Source: Desulfoscipio sp. XC116 (GTDB taxonomy: Bacteria; Bacillota; Desulfotomaculia; Desulfotomaculales; Desulfallaceae). Taken from it: a stretch of DNA of 64,000 nt. Below the pieces are notes generated by a model that was not told the DNA's origin, made no database searches, and worked only from the letters and a program-made list of their open reading frames with translations. Where the stretch lies: assembly GCF_039851975.1 (NCBI RefSeq), contig NZ_CP156660.1, positions 2,113,035 to 2,177,034 on the forward strand, read 5' to 3'. Below are positions 54,478-62,379 of the stretch, in pieces (the first letter of the stretch is position 1; the number at the start of each line of letters is the position of its first letter). Both the position numbers and the translations under genes were made by a program.

Positions 54478-54783
54478 ATGGCAAAATCCGCTAACTTATA
54501 CGCAAGGATCGAACCAGAAGTAAAGGAACAGGCGGAAAGAATTTTATCCGCACTTGGTATTCCTGTTTCCAATGCCATCAATATGTTTTACAAACAGATA
54601 ATCATACAGAGAGGGATTCCTTTTGAACTGAAAATCCCGGCAACTCAGCCTGTGGACATCAGCCAATTAACGGAAGCACAGCTGAATGACGAACTGGAGA
54701 AAGGTTATACGGATATGCTTGAGGGGCATACTAAGTCGGCGAATAAAGCATTTGCAGATATCCGCAAGGAATATAAATTATGA
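54478..54783 (+). CDS. RelB/DinJ-type antitoxin
   Basis: Antitoxin of a type II toxin-antitoxin pair. The ATG at 54478 follows AAAGGAG by 10 nt and gives 101 residues. MAKSANLYARIEPEVKEQAE, ILSALGIPVSNAINMFYKQI and IIQRGIPFELKIP are the ribbon-helix-helix signature of DinJ/RelB. The tail is acidic and helical and should wrap the toxin. Its TGA stop overlaps the toxin ATG (ATGA). The module is on the plus strand inside an otherwise minus-strand operon, indicating acquisition. Confidence 0.88.
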   Translation: MAKSANLYARIEPEVKEQAERILSALGIPVSNAINMFYKQIIIQRGIPFELKIPATQPVDISQLTEAQLNDELEKGYTDMLEGHTKSANKAFADIRKEYKL

Positions 54784-55108
54784 CATATGAGGTGAGGATC
54801 TCCGAACAGGCGGATGCGGACTTAGAGGAATTTTTGAATACATCTCTTTCAATCTGCTATCCGCAGGGAATGCCATCGGTCAACTAAACCGCTTGGAAGA
54901 AGGCATTATAAGTCTTGACCAGATGCCGGAGCGGTTTCATGAATACGATAAAGAGCCGTGGCGCAGCCGTGGTCTGCGTGTTATGCCCGTTGATAATTAC
55001 TGTGTGTTTTATATTCCCAACGAAGACAGTGGCGTTGTGACAATAATCCGTGTTATGTATGGTGGTCGGGATGTTGATAAGGAATTGGGGAAGCATACAA
55101 AAGCGTAA
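54780..55108 (+). pseudogene. RelE/ParE-type toxin, frameshifted
   Basis: The frame begins MTYEVRISEQADADL, then leaves register near 54822-54826 and stops. One inserted base there (TTAGAGG to TTAAGAGG) restores a normal toxin: RGIFEYISFNLLSAGNAIGQ followed by RFHEYDKEPWRSRGLRVMPV, DNYCVFYIPNEDSGVV and IIRVMYGGRDVDKEL, all typical of the RelE/ParE superfamily. The rest of the gene (54893-55108) is intact. Either a real one-base deletion has inactivated the toxin or the sequence has an error. Confidence 0.85.
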
Positions 55109-55185
55109 TGGTTAAGTGTATCCAGCGGTAAAAAGCAATAGCGCAAAAAAAAAGGGCTTATACAGCCCCGCACATTAATTATATA

Positions 55186-55818
55186 TTATTTCATCCTCTC
55201 CCGCACCACTGCCACGGCCTTTTCTTTTAATTCTGCGGCCTTACTTACCAGCTGCTCTTTCTCCGCCAATATATTTTTTACATACTCTTCATCTTTAACC
55301 ATAGGGATATTAATATCGGCACTCAAGAGCACCGCATTAAGAGCCGCTTCACACACATATGCCGCCACACCGGCATCGCTGATGGCCATTTTATTACCGA
55401 TCTTAGCCAACCGGTCGGTAATTTCCAGTGCTTCCAGCAAAGCACGGGCTATATCCATAGGAGTGTCAGTGGCGGTTTTTAGTGCCTTTTGCATCATTTC
55501 TTCCCGTTTGGCTTTTTCTTCGTCAGTATTCTTAGGCAAGCGGAAAACGTCCATAAACTTGCCAAAAGCGGCTATATCCGCAGCCACTAATTTTTCCAGT
55601 TTGTTTATGATAAAATAAGCCGCACCGGTAATTTCCTTTACCTCGGACTCCACATCCTTGAACTTGGGCTTGCCTACAGTGAGATTGCCCACCATAGCAG
55701 TCATGGCCACACCCAGAGTACCAACCAAAGCCGACACGCTGCCACCGCCGGGGGTCGGGGCGTCAGACGCGGATACCGCTACTACCTTACGGAATGGGAA
55801 ATCATAAATCTCGCTCAC
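55186..55818 (-). CDS. fchA: Methenyltetrahydrofolate cyclohydrolase/cyclodeaminase family
   Basis: A 210-residue protein of the formiminotransferase-cyclodeaminase family. VAVSASDAPTPGGGSVSALVGTLG is the conserved folate-binding start; the rest is all-helical. In acetogens and sulfate reducers FchA hydrolyses methenyl-THF in the methyl branch of the Wood-Ljungdahl pathway, which fits its position after folD. GTG start after GAGGTG. Confidence 0.9.
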   Translation of the reverse strand: MSEIYDFPFRKVVAVSASDAPTPGGGSVSALVGTLGVAMTAMVGNLTVGKPKFKDVESEVKEITGAAYFIINKLEKLVAADIAAFGKFMDVFRLPKNTDEEKAKREEMMQKALKTATDTPMDIARALLEALEITDRLAKIGNKMAISDAGVAAYVCEAALNAVLLSADINIPMVKDEEYVKNILAEKEQLVSKAAELKEKAVAVVRERMK

Positions 55819-55858
55819 GGAATCACCTCATTTTATAATTCTCTTTCTGAAAGAATTG

Positions 55859-55968
55859 ATCAAATTCCGAGACTCCCACTTCTATAAGCGGGAATTCCTA
55901 TTTTACCTCAGATGGGGTAGAATCCCCATCTGAAGCCTCGATGTTCAGCTTTAGCCGAACGAGTTCAC
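55859..55968 (+). repeat. Three-hairpin IS200/IS605 right-end-like repeat, copy 3
   Basis: Best-preserved copy, from ATCAAATTCCGA (55859) and GACTCCCAC (55871) to GAGTTCAC. Hairpin 2 (CTCAGATGGGG/CCCCATCTGAA) is perfect apart from its end, and hairpin 3 is GTTCAGC/GCCGAAC. The GAAGCC-hairpin-GAGTTCAC end is like that of TnpB-encoding IS elements. It lies between folD and fchA, ending just beyond the folD stop codon, as copy 2 does for spoIIAA. Confidence 0.78.
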
Positions 55969-55977
55969 TTTCTTTCC

Positions 55978-56832
55978 TTATGCAAGACCCTGCAGCTTAA
56001 TGGCCTTAAGTACGTTTTTCTGAATCAGCACAGTAGTCAGACTGCCCACCCCGCCAGGTACGGGACTGATGGCGCCCGCCACTTCCTTGGCGTTTTCAAA
56101 GTCCACGTCACCGCAAATACCGCCGCCCTCGGCAGGATTAATTCCGGCGTCCACTACAACAGCGCCCGGCTTGATCATATCGGCGGTAACCATTTTAGCC
56201 CGGCCCACCGCGGCAATAATGATATCAGCCTGTTTGGTATGATAGGCTAAATCAGCGGTTTTAGTGTGACACACGGTAATAGTGGCATTCTGGTTGAGCA
56301 TCATAAAGACCAACGGTTTGCCCACAGTTTCACCCCGGCCAACGATAACAGCATTTTTGCCTTTAATTTCAATGCCGGAGCGCAGCATAACTTCAATGCA
56401 GCTCTGGGGGGTAGCCGGGAACAGGCCTTCACCGCCGCTCAAGATATAGCCGCGATTGATGGGATGGGAGCCGTCCACGTCTTTCTTGGGATCAACGGCC
56501 TCCAGAACCACCTTTTTATCCATGCCTTTAGGCAGAGGCAGCTCAATCATAATACCGTGCACACCGGTATCTTTATTCCAGGCGTCGATAACAGCAAGCA
56601 CTTCTTCAACACCAGTGGAACCCGGCATGGTTTTCAATTCAAAGTTAATACCCACGTTGCCGCAAGATTTTTCTTTCGAACGCGCATATACCACCGAAGC
56701 GGGATCATCCCCCACCAGCAGCACATTCAGTTTGGGCGCAATACCTTTTTCCCTTAATTGTGCCACCTCGGCTTTTACTTCTTCTCTGATGGCAGCCGCT
56801 ATCGCTTTGCCGTCAATAAGGGTCGCAGCCAT
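55978..56832 (-). CDS. folD: Methylenetetrahydrofolate dehydrogenase/methenyl-THF cyclohydrolase
   Basis: Bifunctional folate enzyme, NADP-linked. The ATG at 56832 follows GAGGGGGAGGAAAATTCA and gives 284 residues. VYARSKEKSCGNVGI holds the catalytic Lys/Tyr set, ELPLPKGMDKKVVLEAVDPK is the substrate loop, and AVIVGRGETVGKPLVFMML and PVPGGVGSLTTVLIQKN complete the family pattern. xseA lies 28 bp upstream. Confidence 0.97.
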   Translation of the reverse strand: MAATLIDGKAIAAAIREEVKAEVAQLREKGIAPKLNVLLVGDDPASVVYARSKEKSCGNVGINFELKTMPGSTGVEEVLAVIDAWNKDTGVHGIMIELPLPKGMDKKVVLEAVDPKKDVDGSHPINRGYILSGGEGLFPATPQSCIEVMLRSGIEIKGKNAVIVGRGETVGKPLVFMMLNQNATITVCHTKTADLAYHTKQADIIIAAVGRAKMVTADMIKPGAVVVDAGINPAEGGGICGDVDFENAKEVAGAISPVPGGVGSLTTVLIQKNVLKAIKLQGLA

Positions 56833-56860
56833 TGAATTTTCCTCCCCCTCTTTTTTCATT

Positions 56861-58057
56861 TTACTCAATTTCCTTGACCACACACTTTATCTTTCCCCGG
56901 TGCAAATACACCCGCACCGGATCGCCCGTCTGTACCTGCCGCCTGTCACGCAACATGGAACCGTCCGGAGCCAAAACATAACTATAGCCCCGGGCCAGCG
57001 TAGCCAGCGGACTAAGAGCATCAAGCCGTCCCGCCAGCAACGCCAGGCGATTATCCAAGCTGTTTGTGACAGACCGGATATTTCCGGCCAACCGCCTTTC
57101 CAGTGTATCCACCGCCTGACGCCGCTGTTCAACCAGCATATCCACCGGCCTGGCCAATACCCGGGACCTGGAGCAGTGGTTTAACCTCTGCCGGTAAGCG
57201 TGGATTTGCCGGCCCAGGCCGCTGTTTAGCCGCGCCCTGTGCATATCCACCAGCCTCTTCATCTCCAGCCGGTCGGGCACCGCCAATTCCGCCGCCGCCG
57301 AGGGTGTTGGAGCTCGTAAATCGGCGGCCAGGTCCGCCAAAGTAAAATCTGTTTCGTGCCCCACAGCCGATATGACCGGTATTTGTGAAGCCGCGATGCT
57401 TCTAACGACGGGCTCGGTGTTAAAAGCCCACAGTTCTTCCAGGGAGCCGCCTCCCCGGCCTACGATAATTAATTCCACACTATTCAGCCTATTTAGCCGG
57501 GTCATTGCCTTGGATATCTCCCCGGGGGCCGCATCTCCCTGCACCGCCACGGGGGCCAGTATAATATTGACTTGCGGCCAGCGCCTTTGCAATATATGCA
57601 GCATATCCCGCACCGCCGCGCCGGTAGGCGAGGTTACGACAGCAATAGTTCGCGGAAAGCGGGGCAGTGTTTTTTTGCGGCTGTCATCAAACAGTCCTTC
57701 GTCGGCCAGCTGCTTTTTCAATTTCTCCAGGGCGGCAAAAAGTGCCCCTGTGCCGTCCGGTTCCACTTGTTCGGCATACAGCTGGTATTGGCCGTCCCGG
57801 TCAAAAACAGTCACATAACCCCTGACCCGCACGGCCATGCCGTTTCCCGGACTGCACTGCATATACCTGGCCCGGGAGCGGAACATAACCACTCTAATAC
57901 AGGAGTAATTATCCTTTAGTGTAAAGTAAATATGCCCGGAGACAGCTTTTCTAAAATTGGAAATTTCGCCCTTGACCCATAAATCAACCAGGCGATTGTC
58001 ATTTTCCAAAAGCCCTTTGATGTGCCCGGTTAATTGCCGCACAGTAAATATCTGCAT
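56861..58057 (-). CDS. xseA: Exodeoxyribonuclease VII large subunit
   Basis: Catalytic subunit of the single-strand exonuclease. The 398-residue product has the N-terminal OB fold (FTVRQLTGHIKGLLEND; LWVKGEISNF) and the catalytic domain with FPRTIAVVTSPTGAAVRDML and IVGRGGGSLEELWAFN, followed by a long coiled coil. AAAGGA precedes the ATG. A strong terminator separates it from nfnB, so it starts a new transcription unit. Confidence 0.96.
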   Translation of the reverse strand: MQIFTVRQLTGHIKGLLENDNRLVDLWVKGEISNFRKAVSGHIYFTLKDNYSCIRVVMFRSRARYMQCSPGNGMAVRVRGYVTVFDRDGQYQLYAEQVEPDGTGALFAALEKLKKQLADEGLFDDSRKKTLPRFPRTIAVVTSPTGAAVRDMLHILQRRWPQVNIILAPVAVQGDAAPGEISKAMTRLNRLNSVELIIVGRGGGSLEELWAFNTEPVVRSIAASQIPVISAVGHETDFTLADLAADLRAPTPSAAAELAVPDRLEMKRLVDMHRARLNSGLGRQIHAYRQRLNHCSRSRVLARPVDMLVEQRRQAVDTLERRLAGNIRSVTNSLDNRLALLAGRLDALSPLATLARGYSYVLAPDGSMLRDRRQVQTGDPVRVYLHRGKIKCVVKEIE

Positions 58058-58128
58058 GCATCAGTTCCTTTATCTAAGCTATTAGCTCCCGCTCACGTTC
58101 CGGCCCGTGCTTTATCCCTCCGATATTG

Positions 58129-58172
58129 TTAAAACACCCGGCACCGGCTCTCCCCGGTGCCGGGTGTTTTAA
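58129..58172. terminator. Bidirectional terminator between nfnB and xseA
   Basis: AAAACACCCGGCACCGG and CCGGTGCCGGGTGTTTT form a perfect 17-bp stem with a 6-nt loop, with A on one side and T on the other. It lies just after the nfnB stop. The arm contains ACACCCGGCACC, the same motif found at the ends of lysA, recN and trpB2. Confidence 0.9.
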
Positions 58173-58181
58173 ATCAACCAA

Positions 58182-59597
58182 CTACTTATTGCTTAAATAC
58201 TCGTGAATCGACTTGGCCGCGGTACGCCCGGCACCCATGGCCAGGATAACGGTGGCCGCGCCGGTGACCACGTCGCCACCGGCAAATACACCGGGCTTGG
58301 AAGTGGCCCCGGTTTCCAGATTAGCTACGATATTGCCTTTTTTATTTAATTCCAGGCCCTTGGTAGTTCTGGGCACCAGCGGGTTGGGACCCTGACCGAT
58401 GGCTACTACCACAGTGTCCACATCCATTACAAATTCGGACCCTTCAATGGGTACGGGGCGGCGTCTGCCTGAAGCGTCGGGCTCACCCAGCTCGAATTTA
58501 ATGCATTTCATACCGGTTACCCAGCCGGCCTCGTTGCTCATTATTTCCACCGGGCTGGTCAAAAAGGCAAACTTGACGCCCTCTTCCTCGGCGTGCTCGG
58601 CTTCTTCCCTGCGGGCCGGCAGCTCATCATGGGAGCGCCGGTATACAATCCAGGATTCTTCGGCGCCCAGGCGCAGCGCGGTGCGGGCACCGTCCATAGC
58701 CACGTTGCCGCCGCCCAGCACGGCTACCTTTTTGCCTATTTTAATGGGTGTATCCCACTCGGGGAACTGATAAGCTTTCATCAGGTTGGTCCGGGTCAAA
58801 AATTCATTGGCGGAGTACACGCCACAAGCATTTTCCCCGGGAATTCTCATAAAGTAAGGCAGGCCCGCACCGGTGCCGATAAACACCGCGTCAAAGCCGC
58901 CTTTTTCCATTAGCTCATCTACAGTGGTAAACTTACCCACCACCGAGTTAACCTCAATTTTAACACCCATTTTTCTCAGGTTTTCCACCTCGGCCTGCAC
59001 CACCGCTTTCGGCAGACGGAATTCGGGAATACCGTACATCAACACACCGCCCGCCACATGCAAGGCCTCAAATACAGTGACTTCGTGCCCCAGCTTGGCC
59101 AAGTCGGAAGCGCAGGTCAAACCGGAAGGGCCTGAACCCACTATAGCCACCTTTTTGCCGGTGGGCGGAGCTACATCAGGCAGCGTTGCACCTTTTTTCA
59201 GTTCCCGGTCGGCACAGAAACGTTCAATACGGCCAATAGCTACGGCTTCATGTTTTTTAGCCAAAGTACAGTATTTCTCGCACTGGTTTTCCTGCGGGCA
59301 CACCCGGCCACAGACCGCCGGTAAAGCATTTTTTTCCTTGATTTTTTTAATAGCGCCGTCGAAATCCCTTTCGGCCGCCAGCTTGATAAATGCGGGAATA
59401 TTCACTTCCACCGGGCAGCCCTGCCGGCAGGGCTCATTTTTACACTGCAAGCAGCGCTGAGCTTCAAGAACAACAATCTCCTCATCATAACCCAGAGCCA
59501 CTTCATTAAAGTTCCGGGCTCTTTCCAGCGCGTCCTGAGTCGGCATGGGGTTTTTATTGGGTATAATTTTTTTCTTAGCTTTTTTCTCTTCGGCCAT
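58182..59597 (-). CDS. nfnB: NfnB, large subunit of NADH-dependent ferredoxin:NADP oxidoreductase
   Basis: Glutamate synthase small-subunit-like flavoprotein that with NfnA couples NADPH, NADH and ferredoxin by flavin-based bifurcation. The ATG at 59597 overlaps the nfnA stop (TAATG) and gives 471 residues. Cys sets CLQCKNEPCRQGCPV and CGRVCPQENQCEKYC bind two [4Fe-4S]; VAIVGSGPSGLTCASDLAKLG binds FAD and VAVLGGGNVAMDGARTALRLG binds NAD(P). It could be mistaken for GltD, but no gltB is present and nfnA is adjacent. Confidence 0.93.
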   Translation of the reverse strand: MAEEKKAKKKIIPNKNPMPTQDALERARNFNEVALGYDEEIVVLEAQRCLQCKNEPCRQGCPVEVNIPAFIKLAAERDFDGAIKKIKEKNALPAVCGRVCPQENQCEKYCTLAKKHEAVAIGRIERFCADRELKKGATLPDVAPPTGKKVAIVGSGPSGLTCASDLAKLGHEVTVFEALHVAGGVLMYGIPEFRLPKAVVQAEVENLRKMGVKIEVNSVVGKFTTVDELMEKGGFDAVFIGTGAGLPYFMRIPGENACGVYSANEFLTRTNLMKAYQFPEWDTPIKIGKKVAVLGGGNVAMDGARTALRLGAEESWIVYRRSHDELPARREEAEHAEEEGVKFAFLTSPVEIMSNEAGWVTGMKCIKFELGEPDASGRRRPVPIEGSEFVMDVDTVVVAIGQGPNPLVPRTTKGLELNKKGNIVANLETGATSKPGVFAGGDVVTGAATVILAMGAGRTAAKSIHEYLSNK

Positions 59598-60448
59598 TAT
59601 TTGCCACCTCCACATCCGCATTTGCACTCATGACGTTCCAATGCCTTTTGCTCTTCCGGTTTAAAGTAACCGGAGCGCAAGGACAACTCGGCCCAGTTCA
59701 CCTGATGTCCGTCGAAGTCCGGACCGTCAACACAGACAAACTTGGTTTCATTGCCCACGGAAACCCGGCAGCAGCCGCACATACCCGTGCCGTCCACCAT
59801 GAGCGCGTTCAAGCTGACTATGGTTTTAACCCCGTATTCTTTGGTCATGTTACAGACCGCCCGCATCATGGGCTGGGGTCCAATGGCAATGACTAGGGGG
59901 ATGTTTTCTTTGCCTTTGCTTTCAATGACTTCTTTTAAGACATCGGTAACAAAACCTTTACGCACGTAAGAGCCGTCATCAGTGGTAACCAGCAGTTCCG
60001 AACAGGCTGCTCTCATTTTATCTTCCCAGAACATTAATTCCTGGGTCCTGGCCCCCATGATACCAATAACATGGTTGCCGGCTTCTTTAAACGCCCGGGC
60101 AATGGGATGCACCGGCGCAACGCCGACACCGCCACCCACGCAAACCACGGTACCTAAGTTTTCCATGTGGGTGGGTTCGCCCAACGGACCTACGAAATCT
60201 TTAATGTAATCTCCTGCTTCCATAGCACCCAGCTGCTTGGTGGTTTTGCCCACTTCTTGGAATACAATGGTAATCGTGCCCTTTTCCCGGTCAAAATCAG
60301 CGATGGTCAAAGGGATTCTTTCACCCTCTTCATTGATTCGCAAAATAATAAACTGACCGGCCTGGCAACTTTTAGCAACCTTGGGCGCTTCGACAACAAA
60401 CAGTTTGATTATTGGCGAAAACACTTGTTTTTCTAAAATTTTAAACAT
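59597..60448 (-). CDS. nfnA: NfnA, small subunit of NADH-dependent ferredoxin:NADP oxidoreductase
   Basis: A 283-residue ferredoxin reductase-like subunit. GQFIILRINEEGERIPLTIAD is the FAD-binding part, VGGGVGVAPVHPIARAFKEAG the NAD-binding part, and DGTGMCGCCRVSVG with a nearby Cys binds a [2Fe-2S] cluster. The tail has an extra Cys group (HECKCGCGGGK). GGGAGGGAAAGGAAG precedes the ATG. It is the first gene of the nfn operon, after a terminator. Confidence 0.93.
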   Translation of the reverse strand: MFKILEKQVFSPIIKLFVVEAPKVAKSCQAGQFIILRINEEGERIPLTIADFDREKGTITIVFQEVGKTTKQLGAMEAGDYIKDFVGPLGEPTHMENLGTVVCVGGGVGVAPVHPIARAFKEAGNHVIGIMGARTQELMFWEDKMRAACSELLVTTDDGSYVRKGFVTDVLKEVIESKGKENIPLVIAIGPQPMMRAVCNMTKEYGVKTIVSLNALMVDGTGMCGCCRVSVGNETKFVCVDGPDFDGHQVNWAELSLRSGYFKPEEQKALERHECKCGCGGGK

Positions 60449-60574
60449 AGAACTTCCTTTCCCTCCCTCGTGACTTTTTATAACAGAAAAGTCTTATAAT
60501 AAAGTATTTCTAGGCCAGATACCCGATTCCTGCAATCAATTAGCCAGTAAACAAAATTTTGCTATTAGAACACC

Positions 60575-60622
60575 AATACAAACAAAGAACGGTTAACTTT
60601 GCCGCATGCCAAGTAACCGTCC
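60575..60622 (-). terminator. Terminator after nusB
   Basis: ACGGTTACTT and AAGTTAACCGT pair with a single bulged base around an 11-nt loop; on the minus strand TTCTTTGTTTG follows. It lies 90 bp after the nusB stop and ends the acc-asp23-nusB unit before nfnA. The rest of the 261-bp gap holds no gene. Confidence 0.65.
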
Positions 60623-60709
60623 CCCAAAATTTTTAATTTTTTAAAACAGTATAACCGGCAAAAAACCGTCGGAATTTAATACCCCGCACAGATTATTGAC
60701 AGAACAATG

Positions 60710-61114
60710 TTATGCCCGATTACGGCGGGCTACCGCACCTAAAATGCCGTTAATAAACTTACCTGATTCTTCACCGCCAAATCTTTTGGCCATCTCCACA
60801 GCTTCATTAATGGATACATTGGTTGGTATATCCCGGGCATACAGCATTTCATACAAAGCCAGCCGGAGGATATTTCTATCCACAGCAGCCATCCGCTCCA
60901 CCTGCCATTCCCGGCTATGCCCGGCAATGGTTTTATCCAGCTCGTCAAGTTTATCCAGAGTTCCATGTACCAGAAGGCCGGCAAATTCCAGATCGGGTTC
61001 GCTAAGCACAAAATTTTCCTGAATATTTTGCAATGCATCATCCACGGCCATTTTGCCCACTTCCACCTGGTACAGCACCTGCATCGCCGATTCCCTGGAC
61101 TGTCTTCTACCCAT
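60710..61114 (-). CDS. nusB: Transcription antitermination factor NusB
   Basis: All-helical RNA-binding protein that pairs with NusE (S10) in antitermination of rRNA operons. The 134-residue product reads GRRQSRESAMQVLYQVEVG, then DRNILRLALYEMLYARDIPT and VSINEAVEMAKRFGGEESGKF, which is the classical NusB pattern. GGGGGAAAGGTG precedes the ATG. The DUF2273 gene ends 9 bp before it. Confidence 0.96.
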   Translation of the reverse strand: MGRRQSRESAMQVLYQVEVGKMAVDDALQNIQENFVLSEPDLEFAGLLVHGTLDKLDELDKTIAGHSREWQVERMAAVDRNILRLALYEMLYARDIPTNVSINEAVEMAKRFGGEESGKFINGILGAVARRNRA

Positions 61115-61122
61115 TTATTATG

Positions 61123-61347
61123 TCACCTTTCCCCCAGCAAGCGCAACAGCCGGTCTTTTATATTCACCTGATCGTCCAATTGCTTGCCGCCCAGGTAGCC
61201 TAATACCACGCACACCACTATAAAAAGAGTTTTTAAAACCCCCCAGAAAATCACGGATAGGCTTATCGACAAACCTACCAGCACACCAATTATTTTACCC
61301 CGGTGCATGACCATCCATTCCAGGAGATATTCCAGGTAATTCATCAA
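61123..61347 (-). CDS. DUF2273 small membrane protein
   Basis: A 74-residue protein with two short membrane helices (GKIIGVLVGLSISLSVIFWG and LFIVVCVVLGYLGG) typical of DUF2273, which is commonly encoded with Asp23 and AmaP. It probably belongs to that envelope-stress complex. The start may be the TTG at 61347 or the ATG one codon later. The ending DRLLRLLGER is basic. Confidence 0.85.
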   Translation of the reverse strand: MMNYLEYLLEWMVMHRGKIIGVLVGLSISLSVIFWGVLKTLFIVVCVVLGYLGGKQLDDQVNIKDRLLRLLGER

Positions 61348-61361
61348 CGAGCCACTCCCTA

Positions 61362-61895
61362 TTATTCCACCCTGGGTTTAACTGCTACAAAGCTTTCCAC
61401 CGAGACCCGCACCTCGGACACCGTTAACCCCGCCACATTATATATACTGTCCTTAACCTCACGCTGTATGTCCTCCGAAACCGTGGGGATATTAATATCC
61501 GGAGCGGTGATTAATTTTAAATTTAATGCCACGCCCCGCGATGATGCCTCCACCTTGGCCTTGACTTCTTTAATACCCGGCACGGCAGCAACCGTTTTTT
61601 CCGACAGCGATTCAATGGCCGCCAGGGAAACCCGTACCTGACCAAGACCACCCTCCTGCACCACGGCTTGTTTTTTACGCTCGGGCTTTAAGCTTCTCCA
61701 CAACAGACGCAGGCCCATAATAAAGTACACGAGCAGCAAGGCCCATAAAATTTCCTGATAAGAGCGGGTATTAACCTCTCCCCAAAGCCGCTGCACCAGG
61801 TCCGGCCAGCCGGCCAGCCAAGCGCCCAAGGCCAGAAAAAGCAATGTTAAAGTAAAAGTATACAATACAAGTATGCCGCGGTCAAAGGGACCCAT
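61362..61895 (-). CDS. amaP: Alkaline shock response membrane anchor protein AmaP
   Basis: Anchors Asp23 to the membrane. The 177-residue product has two N-terminal helices (ILVLYTFTLTLLFLALGAWL and EILWALLLVYFIMGLRLLW) and a cytoplasmic Asp23-like domain from about residue 75. The ATG at 61895, six nt after GGAGG, is preferred to the GTG two codons before it. Asp23 lies upstream and DUF2273 downstream. Confidence 0.9.
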   Translation of the reverse strand: MGPFDRGILVLYTFTLTLLFLALGAWLAGWPDLVQRLWGEVNTRSYQEILWALLLVYFIMGLRLLWRSLKPERKKQAVVQEGGLGQVRVSLAAIESLSEKTVAAVPGIKEVKAKVEASSRGVALNLKLITAPDINIPTVSEDIQREVKDSIYNVAGLTVSEVRVSVESFVAVKPRVE

Positions 61896-61910
61896 GTGCA
61901 CCCTCCAATT

Positions 61911-62318
61911 TTATTTTACCCGGTTGTTGTTGCCTTCTTCTTCGTTTAATTCATTGGCAAAAGCCACACCCTGTACATTTACATTTACCTCCACCACTGC
62001 CAAACCGGTCATTTTCTCAACGGCGCCTTTTACCGCGTCCTGTATTTTAGCCGCCACATCGGGGATGCGGGAACCGTATTCCACCACGATAAATAAATCC
62101 ACCGCCGCTTCCTTTTCTCCCACTTCCACTTTAACACCCTTGGAGAGGTTTTTGCGGCCTAATTTTTCCGTAATGCCTCCCACCACACCACCGCTCATAC
62201 TGACCACTCCGGGCACCTCGGTGGCTGCCAGCCCGGCAATGATACGCACAACATCATCTGCAATACGTATGGAACCGCAACTATTTTTCTCTTCGCTCAT
62301 AACCATTTCCTGCTCCAC
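61911..62318 (-). CDS. Asp23/Gls24 family envelope stress protein
   Basis: A 135-residue cytoplasmic protein. GSIRIADDVVRIIAGLAATE, VPGVVSMSGGVVGGITEKLG and VDLFIVVEYGSRIPDVAAKI are the Asp23 hallmark. The start is probably the GTG at 62318 after GAGGGGGCTACAAA. It is part of the accB-accC-asp23-amaP-DUF2273-nusB cluster common in Firmicutes. Confidence 0.93.
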   Translation of the reverse strand: MEQEMVMSEEKNSCGSIRIADDVVRIIAGLAATEVPGVVSMSGGVVGGITEKLGRKNLSKGVKVEVGEKEAAVDLFIVVEYGSRIPDVAAKIQDAVKGAVEKMTGLAVVEVNVNVQGVAFANELNEEEGNNNRVK

Positions 62319-62379
62319 TTTGTAGCCCCCTCTTTGATACGATTTAAGCTATTATACCAGAGGAGGAAAAATACCGCAA

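Noticed and set aside
56456-57184. 242-codon plus-strand frame across folD and xseA
   Set aside because: It is antisense to two well-identified genes and crosses their junction.
58182-59597. Assignment as glutamate synthase small subunit (GltD)
   Set aside because: No gltB is present, and the overlapping upstream gene is NfnA; the pair is the NfnAB transhydrogenase.
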